From positions 1 through 64,000 of the forward strand of contig NZ_PQIG01000085.1 in NCBI RefSeq assembly GCF_012349115.1: 64,000 nt of DNA, written 5' to 3'. This stretch comes from Rhizobium ruizarguesonis (lineage in GTDB: Bacteria; Pseudomonadota; Alphaproteobacteria; Rhizobiales; Rhizobiaceae). Shown piece by piece: positions 23,559-30,198 of the stretch. Position numbers and translations under genes: made by a program. How positions within the stretch are numbered: position 1 is the first letter of the stretch; every line of letters begins with the position of its first letter. The notes under the pieces were generated by a model. That model had not been told where the DNA came from. It worked only from the letters and a program-made list of their open reading frames with translations, and did not search any database.

Positions 23559-24442
23559 GCGTTGGCCTCGTCGGCGCTGGCGGGAAAGACAAGGCCGGAC
23601 CATGCCGGCAGGACGAGGGAAACGGGCGTTTCTCCGGCCAGCAGAGGCGTGCCTACGGCCATCGCCGCGCCGGCGCGGTCGATGCGCACGATCGCAAGTC
23701 CACTGCCGCCTTCGACCGAACCGAGTGTTCCCACAGGCTTGCCGCCAGCGGTGATCTCGGTCCCGGTCTCCGGCAAGGCTGTTGCCGCGGACACCGTGAC
23801 GACGCGCCGGCGCGCGGTGCCGCGGTGCTGCATGCGCGAGACGACCTCCTGGCCGACATAGCAGCCTTTCCGGAAGGAGAGCCCACCGTTGAAATCCATC
23901 AGCACGTCATGCGGGAAGGCGTCCTGCAGGGCGAAGTCCGATCCTGATGTGACGATGCCGTGGCTGATTCGCAGCGCGTCGTAGAGCGCTTCTTTGCCAT
24001 CACCATGTTTGCCGGGCCGGCGGATCAGCGTGATGCCCGCCTTGGCGAAGCGGCTGTCCCGGACGCCCTGGCTGCCCCGGACGCCTTGGCTGCCCTCGGC
24101 ATCCTCGCCCCAGCAAACAGTGACGCCCTCTTCGGTGCTTGGCGCAAGTGTGACTGCGGCGCGCAGCTTGTACATCGTCAACCGCTTCAGCAGGCTGTCG
24201 CGCTGGCCGGCATCGGTTTCGATCATGTAACCGTCGCCGTCCTGCCAGATCATGAAATCGAACAGGATCTTGCCCTGCGGCGTCAAGAGTGCCCCGGGCC
24301 GCGCCTCGTCGGCGCCGAGCGCGGTGATATCGGTGGTGATCAGGTTTTGCAGGAAGGATTGGGCTTCCGCGCCGCTGACGAAGAGCAATGAGCGGTCTTT
24401 CAGGAATACGGCTGGCATGGCGGAACCTGTCGCGTTGGTCAT
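23555..24442 (-). CDS. ygfZ: Folate-binding YgfZ/GcvT-like protein
   Basis: 295 residues. The family takes part in iron-sulfur cluster maturation or repair through folate. The YgfZ signature K-G-C-Y-x-G-Q-E is present as RKGCYVGQEVVSRMQHRG near residue 190. The N-terminal GcvT-like part includes FLQNLITTDI and GALLTPQGKILFD. A small duplicated hexapeptide GSQGVR-GSQGVR occurs near residue 120 and seems to be a recent 18-bp tandem duplication. ATG 24442 is used; ATG 24418 (MPAVFLKDR) is equally plausible. It heads the coupled operon with the HD and phosphatase genes. Confidence 0.9.
   Translation of the reverse strand: MTNATGSAMPAVFLKDRSLLFVSGAEAQSFLQNLITTDITALGADEARPGALLTPQGKILFDFMIWQDGDGYMIETDAGQRDSLLKRLTMYKLRAAVTLAPSTEEGVTVCWGEDAEGSQGVRGSQGVRDSRFAKAGITLIRRPGKHGDGKEALYDALRISHGIVTSGSDFALQDAFPHDVLMDFNGGLSFRKGCYVGQEVVSRMQHRGTARRRVVTVSAATALPETGTEITAGGKPVGTLGSVEGGSGLAIVRIDRAGAAMAVGTPLLAGETPVSLVLPAWSGLVFPASADEANA
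24054..24107. repeat. 18-bp in-frame tandem repeat inside ygfZ
   Basis: CTGTCCCGGACGCCCTGG (24054-24071) and CTGCCCCGGACGCCTTGG (24072-24089) differ at two positions. A third, divergent unit runs from 24090 to 24107. The repeat preserves the frame and adds a GSQGVR hexapeptide in a surface-loop region between conserved blocks. Confidence 0.8.
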
Positions 24443-24516
24443 CGCTCAGAGGTATGTCTTCATGAGCTGGATCGCAAGCGCCATGCGAGACGTGAAAGGC
24501 GCAGCCAAGACGGGTG

Positions 24517-25275
24517 TCAGTCGCCCGCCGTGAAGAATTTCCATTTGCCCTCAGGCGTGATGCCGAGGCGATAGAAATTATATCCGCCGAATTCCTGCAT
24601 GTCGGAGAGATCGCCGGCCGTGACGATGCGCAGCAACTCGACGCGCTCCGGCGGGGTCAGCGACTTCAGGTCCTTTTCGGCAAAATAGGGCCAGACATAC
24701 ATGTCGTCTGCTGTGCCCTGGCCGACATGCACGAAGCCGGTCGAGATGATGTCGAGCATGATGGCAAGGATCTCGTCGCCGTCGGGATCGCCCGAAAGAT
24801 CCTTCAGCGTGCCGATAGGATCGTCGGTCGGCTCGCCCACAGTCACCTGCGTCTGGTCGGCGCCGGTGCCCATCAGCGGCCGCAGCCGCTCGAGATCGCC
24901 GGAGGCGGCCGCTTCGACAATCTGCTCGCGCATTTTTCGAACTGGCTCTGGCACCTTACTGATGTCGTAGATCACCTCGACGGGCTTGGAACTGTCCTGA
25001 GCGCCCGGCGTCTTGTCGGCACCCTGATTGTTCTGGCTGTTGACCAGCGGATCAGCCATGGGAACGCCGGGAGTGGTCCCGCCCTGCGGCTGGCTCTGTC
25101 CCTGAGCGCTTCCTTGCGCGGGCGGCGTGTCGTTGGCCGCCTGGCCGGGGATCTTGTGCAGTTCGGAAAGCGCGTAGGCTGCCGGCGCAAGGAAAACATT
25201 GCCGGCGGCGAGGCTAAACGCAAGCAGCACCGGCGCGAGCGGAATTCGCGAAACTTTCTCTTTACCGGTGTGCAT
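24517..25275 (-). CDS. Conserved hypothetical exported protein
   Basis: 252 residues. A signal peptide or membrane anchor spans about residues 12-36 (LAPVLLAFSLAAGNVFLAP). A Gln/Gly/Pro-rich linker (about 45-85) follows, then a folded C-terminal domain (VEVIYDISKVPEPVRKMREQI, DGDEILAIMLDIISTGFVHVG, YVWPYFAEKDLKSLTPPERVELL, MQEFGGYNFYRLGITPEGKW). I do not recognise the domain; probably periplasmic and rhizobial. ATG 25275 follows AGAGAG; an upstream in-frame TTG at 25293 is rejected. It lies 18 bp after the next small gene on the same strand, so the two are probably one operon. Confidence 0.75.
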   Translation of the reverse strand: MHTGKEKVSRIPLAPVLLAFSLAAGNVFLAPAAYALSELHKIPGQAANDTPPAQGSAQGQSQPQGGTTPGVPMADPLVNSQNNQGADKTPGAQDSSKPVEVIYDISKVPEPVRKMREQIVEAAASGDLERLRPLMGTGADQTQVTVGEPTDDPIGTLKDLSGDPDGDEILAIMLDIISTGFVHVGQGTADDMYVWPYFAEKDLKSLTPPERVELLRIVTAGDLSDMQEFGGYNFYRLGITPEGKWKFFTAGD

Positions 25276-25293
25276 CAAACTCTCTGATAACAA

Positions 25294-25551
25294 TTATTGC
25301 AGGGTGCGGTTCGCGGAAAATTCGCCGGCAAGCATGCGCTCACGCAGCGAATCCAGCAGGGCTTCGGCGCTCTTTTCACCATGCAATCTGATCGTCTCGC
25401 GCAGCGCATGTGCAATGGCGGCATCAGCGATGATTTCAGGCTCGATACCGTCGGCCATGCCATCGGCCCAAGCCTCGTTCTGGTACTCCAGAGCTGCCTG
25501 CATCTTTTCGTGGACGATCATGTCGTCGATGTCGTTGAGGCTTGCTTCCAT
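25294..25551 (-). CDS. Conserved hypothetical small protein
   Basis: 85 residues, acidic and helical (MEASLNDIDDMIVHEKMQAAL ... ALLDSLRERMLAGEF), with no signal peptide or known motif. ATG 25551 has GAGGAAA about nine bases upstream and is better than ATG 25575. It is followed after 18 bp by the exported hypothetical protein, so the pair may act together. Function unknown. Confidence 0.65.
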   Translation of the reverse strand: MEASLNDIDDMIVHEKMQAALEYQNEAWADGMADGIEPEIIADAAIAHALRETIRLHGEKSAEALLDSLRERMLAGEFSANRTLQ

Positions 25552-25654
25552 TGTCTTTTCCTCAGAACTTCTCATGTCTTACTGCACCGTTAACAACACT
25601 AACAGCCTTTTCCCAAAACGACACGTCCGCATGCGAAAACAGGTTAATTAAACG

Positions 25655-26074
25655 TCAATTTCCAAAGCGCGAGGTAATTTCTGTGGCAAGTGTTGCACCT
25701 TCGTTACGGTAGCGCTCTTCTGCCACGATGGCCGCCGGGGTGCAATCCGTATAGACCGAGGCGAAGGCGCGATAGCCGCGATTGAAGGCCGCTGTGAGCT
25801 TTTCCTTGCGCAACTGCTCGTTGCCGGTCTCCGAATCGAGCAGCTGCTGCATGCCGTTTCGCCACTCGTCGCCACCCGCTGCCTTGCAGAGCGTTCTCAG
25901 ATAATGCACCGAACCCAGCACCTCGGCGAACCGCGCCAGCTTGTCGTCATAGGGCACGCTCACGATCGGCGGCGCAATCTGCTCCTCCTGTGGAGGCGAG
26001 GTGTTCTTGCCCTGCGCCATCGCAGGGCCGGCGAGCACGAGCAGGGACAGGAAAACGCGTCGAACAGGAATCAT
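25655..26074 (-). CDS. Exported TIGR02301-like conserved protein
   Basis: 139 residues. A signal peptide is clear (MIPVRRVFLSLLVLAGPAMA), then a short polar linker and a helical domain with KLARFAEVLGSVHYLRTLC and EWRNGMQQLLDSE. Two cysteines (LCKAAGG and YTDCTP) could form a disulfide in the periplasm. It resembles the alphaproteobacterial family TIGR02301, which has no known role. The frame stays open upstream but that part is out-of-frame overlap with the Nudix gene. ATG 26098 is an alternative start. Confidence 0.75.
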   Translation of the reverse strand: MIPVRRVFLSLLVLAGPAMAQGKNTSPPQEEQIAPPIVSVPYDDKLARFAEVLGSVHYLRTLCKAAGGDEWRNGMQQLLDSETGNEQLRKEKLTAAFNRGYRAFASVYTDCTPAAIVAEERYRNEGATLATEITSRFGN

Positions 26075-26132
26075 GCTCGTAGTTGATACGCTCAGCATGA
26101 CAGCAACAAGGCGTGCTTCAAAGTTTCCACGT

Positions 26133-26549
26133 CTATTCGCCGCCCGCCAGCCGCTCAACGCATTCGAGCACGCTCTGCGGTACGGGCAATTGCCGGATAT
26201 CCTCCACCGTGTACCAGCCGAGGGCGGCCGCATCGTCGGCGGCTTCCGCCACCGCGTCTTCATCTGCATCGACGCGAAAGACCGACAGCAGGAAATGGCT
26301 CTTGACGCTGCCGTCGGCCGCAAGCGTCTTCAGGTCGTAGGTCGAAAACAGCCGCGGATTACGTGCCGAAATGCCGGTCTCTTCATGGAATTCGCGCAAT
26401 GCCGTTTGGTCCGGCGTTTCGCCGGGCTCGGCCCGCCCGCCGGGAAAGGCATACATGTCGGCGGAAGGCGGATTGCGCCGCAACACGAGGAGGAATCGCC
26501 CGTCTCGTTCGAGAATGGCGGAGGAGGCGGCTCTGGCGGTGGAGGTCAT
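26133..26549 (-). CDS. Nudix hydrolase
   Basis: 138 residues with a complete Nudix box, GGRAEPGETPDQTALREF followed by HEETGI (Gx5Ex7REUxEExGU), at about residues 37-60. It would hydrolyse a nucleoside diphosphate linked to another group; ADP-ribose, NADH or oxidised nucleotides are possible. The N terminus (SAILERDGRFLLVLRRNPPS) is of the MutT/ADP-ribose type. It is divergent from ynfA. Confidence 0.92.
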   Translation of the reverse strand: MTSTARAASSAILERDGRFLLVLRRNPPSADMYAFPGGRAEPGETPDQTALREFHEETGISARNPRLFSTYDLKTLAADGSVKSHFLLSVFRVDADEDAVAEAADDAAALGWYTVEDIRQLPVPQSVLECVERLAGGE

Positions 26550-26621
26550 CGGGGCCTGCTCTTGCTGTGATCGCCCATCTTATCGGATGAAGAGTGCGAC
26601 GGAGATTCGAAAGGTGCTTCC

Positions 26622-26942
26622 ATGACCTACATCATCTTTGCGTTTGCTGCCCTCTTCGAGATCGCTGGCTGCTTTGCCTTCTGGGCATGGCTGAAGCTCG
26701 AAAAACCCGTCTGGTGGCTGGCACCGGGCATGGTCTCTCTGGCACTTTTTGCCTGGGCTGTGACGCTGGTGCCGAGTGAGGCTGCCGGTCGTACCTTCGC
26801 GGCTTATGGCGGCATTTATATCCTCGCCTCGCTGCTCTGGCTGTGGCTGGTCGAGAGCCGCGTGCCTGATCGTTACGATATCGGCGGCGCGCTGATCTGC
26901 CTTGCCGGCGCCAGCCTCATCCTCTTCGCACCGAGAGGCTGA
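26622..26942 (+). CDS. YnfA/UPF0060 small membrane protein
   Basis: 106 residues with four predicted transmembrane helices. UPF0060 features include ALFEIAGCFAFWAWLKL at the N terminus and AAYGGIYILASLLWLWLVE in the third helix. YnfA resembles small-multidrug-resistance transporters and has been implicated in efflux in enterobacteria; the substrate here is unknown. Confidence 0.93.
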   Translation: MTYIIFAFAALFEIAGCFAFWAWLKLEKPVWWLAPGMVSLALFAWAVTLVPSEAAGRTFAAYGGIYILASLLWLWLVESRVPDRYDIGGALICLAGASLILFAPRG

Positions 26943-26983
26943 GGCGTCTTGACCGGATACGAGCCGGGTGTAAAGACAGGCCG

Positions 26984-27748
26984 ATGTGTGGACGTTTCGC
27001 CCTGACAAGCTCCAGCGCCGACCTGAGCGACTTCTTCTCCGGTCTCGATCTCGACGATTTTCCGGCGCGCTACAACATCGCGCCGACGCAACCGATCCTC
27101 GTCGTCATATCCGGCGAGGGCAGGGAGCAGGGCAGCAACTTGGCCGACCGGCGCGCCGTGCTCGTGCGCTGGGGCCTCACGCCCGGCTGGGTCAAGGATC
27201 CGAGAGATTTTCCGCTGCTGATCAACGCGCGCTCCGAAACCGCGATTGGCAAGGCCTCCTTCCGCGCCGCCATGCGTCATCGCCGCGTGCTCATTCCAGC
27301 CTCCGGTTTCTATGAATGGCATCGCCCGCCGAAGGAAAGCGGCGAGCGGCCGCAGGCCTACTGGATCAGGCCGCGCCAGGGTGGGGTCATCGCCTTTGCC
27401 GGGCTGATGGAGACATGGTCTTCGGCCGACGGCTCCGAGGTCGATACCGGCGCGATCCTGACGACATCGGCCAATTCAGCCATATCGGCGATCCACGTTC
27501 GCATGCCTGTCGTCATCAAGCCTGAGGATTTCTCGCGCTGGCTCGATTGCAAGACGCAGGAACCGCGCGAGGTGGTCGACCTGATGCAGCCCGTTCAGGA
27601 CGATTTCTTCCAGGCTGTCCCGGTCTCCGACAAGGTCAACAAGGTTGCCAATATGGGGCCTGACCTGCAAGAGCCGGTCGTCATCGAAAAGCCGCTGAAG
27701 GCGCCCGAGAAGCAAAAGCCTTACGACGGCCAGCTCAGCTTCTTCTGA
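26984..27748 (+). CDS. SOS-response-associated peptidase family protein (YedK/HMCES)
   Basis: 254 residues. The family forms a thiazolidine crosslink between Cys2 and abasic sites in single-stranded DNA, shielding them. Cys2 directly follows the initiator Met (MCGRFAL). Other conserved positions are visible: RYNIAPTQP, the Asn in LLINARSETA, the Glu in PASGFYEW and the His in AIHVRMPVV. It is 41 bp after ynfA on the same strand. No LexA-type box is evident upstream, so SOS control is not supported by sequence. Confidence 0.95.
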   Translation: MCGRFALTSSSADLSDFFSGLDLDDFPARYNIAPTQPILVVISGEGREQGSNLADRRAVLVRWGLTPGWVKDPRDFPLLINARSETAIGKASFRAAMRHRRVLIPASGFYEWHRPPKESGERPQAYWIRPRQGGVIAFAGLMETWSSADGSEVDTGAILTTSANSAISAIHVRMPVVIKPEDFSRWLDCKTQEPREVVDLMQPVQDDFFQAVPVSDKVNKVANMGPDLQEPVVIEKPLKAPEKQKPYDGQLSFF

Positions 27749-27973
27749 ACACTATCCGCCGCACCAGCAAGCCCGTCGGCGACCTATCGGCGCCGACATC
27801 TCACATAAGCGACGGCGATGCGTCGCTTCGTCCATCAGGTTTTTCGGGTTGTGCTGATGTCGCCAGAGCGTTGTCAGGAGATTTCCGGCAATTGCCTCGT
27901 CATTCACTTCGTCAGCGGTGCCTAACGCATGCAACCCGAAAGCACGCATGATTCCAATTTGAAGCCTCTTGCC

Positions 27974-28114
27974 TCAAGCGGATTTCTTGACGCTGGTCGG
28001 CCTATGCTTCGCCATCAGCGATGCTGCGGCAACAGCCTTCAGGCCGACGGGGCGATAGTTTGCGGCGAGGTCTGGCTTGGCCGCCTGCTGTTCGCTGGTC
28101 TTGTTCGAAGTCAC
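27974..28114 (-). CDS. Small 46-residue protein with GTG start
   Basis: The frame begins GTG at 28114 preceded by AAGGAG with a six-base spacer, and ends TGA at 27974. The product starts MTSNKTSEQQAAKPDLAANY and continues RPVGLKAVAAASLM before a basic tail ending KKSA. No signal peptide; a short hydrophobic Ala-rich helix spans about residues 24-34. The segment NYRPVGLKAVAAA reminds me of tiny rhizobial hypothetical proteins, but I cannot name a family. Strong ribosome binding site and protein-like composition support it. Confidence 0.65.
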   Translation of the reverse strand: MTSNKTSEQQAAKPDLAANYRPVGLKAVAAASLMAKHRPTSVKKSA

Positions 28115-28445
28115 GATACTCTCCTTGCGTGGTTCTTCCCTGGGTGTTTTATGGTTTGATGTTTCGTCACGAATAGCGACAAAATGGGGGCGTCGCTTAT
28201 CAGGATTTGTAAACGCGCACCATAATTCGCGAGGCTTAACTGAAGCCTACGTTGGTTAAAACTTACTGAAGAGAGTAGTTCCAATAAAAGTGCGAAAGCG
28301 GTTTTCTGGGGAAAAGCGCGGAACAGTTTTCACCCGGATAAGCGCACGGTTTCTCCGGGAAAACGCATGCTTTTCCCGGGGATCCGTCAGAACGAAGGGA
28401 GAGAAGCATTTCCGTAATTTGGAGAAATCCGGAAATGCTCGGTGA
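28115..28445. other. Intergenic region upstream of the small GTG gene, mostly palindromic repeat
   Basis: About 330 bp. The left part (28115-28282) should hold the promoter of the small gene; no clear hexamers seen. The right part (28283-28440) is a long repeat-like stretch listed separately. It abuts the stop codon of pssA. Confidence 0.5.
28283..28440. repeat. Degenerate palindromic intergenic element upstream of the pssA stop (copy H)
   Basis: Starts with AAAAGTGCGAAAGCGGTTTT, the same core as the other RIME-like copies in reverse orientation. It continues through several short palindromes around GGGAAAA/TTTTCCC and closes with GCATTTCCG (28407-28415) paired with CGGAAATGC (28431-28439). 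Longer and less symmetric than copies A-C, so probably a composite. Confidence 0.6.
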
Positions 28446-29291
28446 TCAGATGTGCCGGCCGATATCGTCGTCGCCGATGCCCGGCTCCTCGATCGTCAGC
28501 GTTCCGTATTTCCGCTGCCATTTCCGCGCGCCGAAGGGAAGCGATAGGAGGTAGGCGGCAACGGTGAAGACCATCACCTCCCAGGTGTAGCTCATTAGCA
28601 GAGCCACATAGAGCACGACGCCAAGCATCATCGGCAGCACGAGATCGCGCCGCAAGCGGTTGCCTTCCGATTTGCCTGACCAGACCGGCAGCCGGCTGAT
28701 CAGCAGGAAGGCGATGAGCACGGTGTAGATCGACGAGAGATAGGCGAAGGTGCGGTCCGTCGCCAGCCCGAGGAAGCCGAGATAGACCGGCAGCAGCACC
28801 AGCATGGCGCCGGCCGGCGCCGGCACGCCGACGAAATATTCCGATTGCCAGCTCGCCTTGTTTTCGCGTTCGGCCATGACGTTGAAACGGGCAAGGCGAA
28901 GCCCGGCGGCGATCGCATAGATCAGGGCGGCGATCCAGCCGAGCGAGCGCGCCTGGTCGAGCGCGAAGACATAAACGACGAGGGCGGGTGCGACGCCGAA
29001 ATTGACGATGTCGGCAAGCGAATCCATCTGCGCGCCGAATTTGGAAGTCGCCTTCATCAGCCGCGCCACGCGCCCGTCAATACCGTCGAGGAAGGCGGCG
29101 AGCAGCACCATGGAGACGGCGAGTTCGTAACGATTCTCGAAAGCCAGCCGGATGCCGGTCAGCCCGGCGCAGATCGCCAGAATGGTGATGAGGTTCGGAA
29201 AGACGAGCCGGAGCGGGATTTCGCGCAGACGTGGGCCGCGGGCGGAATCATCCGGCCCATTGGGCTCGAAAGGCGGAAAAGGCGTTTCCAT
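28446..29291 (-). CDS. pssA: CDP-diacylglycerol-serine O-phosphatidyltransferase
   Basis: 281-residue inner-membrane enzyme making phosphatidylserine from CDP-diacylglycerol and serine. The CDP-alcohol phosphotransferase motif D-G-x2-A-R-x8-G-x3-D-x3-D is complete: DGRVAR, eight residues, GAQMDSLAD. Six to eight hydrophobic segments follow a hydrophilic N terminus (METPFPPFEPNGPDD). ATG 29291 replaces an upstream TTG at 29303. The next step, psd, is encoded just upstream on the same strand, so phosphatidylethanolamine synthesis is grouped here. Confidence 0.95.
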   Translation of the reverse strand: METPFPPFEPNGPDDSARGPRLREIPLRLVFPNLITILAICAGLTGIRLAFENRYELAVSMVLLAAFLDGIDGRVARLMKATSKFGAQMDSLADIVNFGVAPALVVYVFALDQARSLGWIAALIYAIAAGLRLARFNVMAERENKASWQSEYFVGVPAPAGAMLVLLPVYLGFLGLATDRTFAYLSSIYTVLIAFLLISRLPVWSGKSEGNRLRRDLVLPMMLGVVLYVALLMSYTWEVMVFTVAAYLLSLPFGARKWQRKYGTLTIEEPGIGDDDIGRHI

Positions 29292-29310
29292 ATCGCGTTC
29301 CAATCGTTCC

Positions 29311-29369
29311 TAAAGCAATTCCAGCAAAACTGCGCAGCGTTCACTTCCGTGAAAGCTGAACCGCTCTAG
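29311..29369. repeat. Truncated mosaic repeat between psd and pssA (copy D)
   Basis: Read on the minus strand it starts TAGAGCGGTTCAGC, like the left arm of copy C, and ends GCTGGAATTGCTTTA, like the right arm of its second palindrome. The two inner arms are missing. Its first three bases (29366-29368, TAG) are the stop codon of psd. Confidence 0.7.
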
Positions 29370-30064
29370 CTGCGGCGGCTGATGACGGGACCCTTGGCGG
29401 AGGCGAATTCGGCAATGACGGTTTCTCCCGCAACCGCCGTCTGGCCGAGCGAGACGCGTGGCGCAGCACCGGCGGGCAGGAATACGTCGAGCCGCGAGCC
29501 GAAACGGATCAGCCCGAAGCGCTCGCCGGCATCCACCGGCTCGTTGGGGTTTGCCCAGCAGAGGATGCGCCGCGCCACGAGGCCGGCGATTTGCACGACG
29601 CCGATCTGGCCGTGGTGGGTTTCGATCACCAGTCCATTGCGCTCATTGTCCTCGCTCGCCTTGTCGAGTTCGGCGTTGACGAAGCTGCCGGAGCGGTAGT
29701 TGATGCTGACGATGCGCCCGCGCATCGGCGCCCGGTTCACGTGGCAATTGAAGACGTTCATAAAGACCGAGATGCGCAGCATCGGCTCGGAGCCGAGATT
29801 GAGCTCTGCCGGAGGGGTCACCATCTGGATCGCCGAGACCTTGCCGTCGGCGGGAGAGATCACCAGATCGTCGTCCTGCGGGGTCACGCGCTCGGGATCG
29901 CGGAAAAAATAGGCGCACCAGAGCGTGAAGATCATGCCGATCCAGAAGAGCGGCTTGAAGATCCAGCCCAAGACAAGCGACGCGACGAAGAAGGCGGCAA
30001 CGAAGGGATAACCCTCCTTGTGCACGGGGACGATCGTGTTGCGAACCGTGTTGAACAGGCTCAT
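29366..30064 (-). CDS. psd: Phosphatidylserine decarboxylase proenzyme
   Basis: 232 residues, the short PSD form. It decarboxylates phosphatidylserine to phosphatidylethanolamine. Hydrophobic segments near 20-50 anchor it to the membrane. The self-cleavage serine that becomes the pyruvoyl group is in RFGSRLDVF near residue 190. Other conserved segments are ISPADGKVS and FMNVFNCHVNRAP. AAGGAG precedes ATG 30064; the longer open frame upstream is rejected. The stop codon is contributed by repeat copy D, which separates it from pssA. Confidence 0.95.
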   Translation of the reverse strand: MSLFNTVRNTIVPVHKEGYPFVAAFFVASLVLGWIFKPLFWIGMIFTLWCAYFFRDPERVTPQDDDLVISPADGKVSAIQMVTPPAELNLGSEPMLRISVFMNVFNCHVNRAPMRGRIVSINYRSGSFVNAELDKASEDNERNGLVIETHHGQIGVVQIAGLVARRILCWANPNEPVDAGERFGLIRFGSRLDVFLPAGAAPRVSLGQTAVAGETVIAEFASAKGPVISRRS

Positions 30065-30165
30065 GGCTGCCGGTCTCCTTGCGTTTCCATTTTTGCTGGT
30101 TAGCGAAAAACCGTCTCCGGGGCAATGCTGCGGCCTCGGCCCTGGTTCCCACGCCGGGGTTCTGA

Positions 30166-30198
30166 ACAACAAAAGCCGGCCGGCGTCGGTCTCCCGGC
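30166..30198 (-). terminator. Possible terminator of the ABC exporter gene
   Basis: On the minus strand a stem AGCCGG...CCGGCT is followed by TTTGTTGTT. The stem overlaps the last bases before the stop codon at 30199-30201, so it is close but has a good T-rich tail. Confidence 0.45.

Noticed and set aside
27752..27949. 65-codon frame on the minus strand after the YedK gene
   Set aside because: No Shine-Dalgarno before its ATG and Arg/Cys/Trp-rich, unlike a folded protein. The neighbouring 46-codon GTG frame is much better supported.
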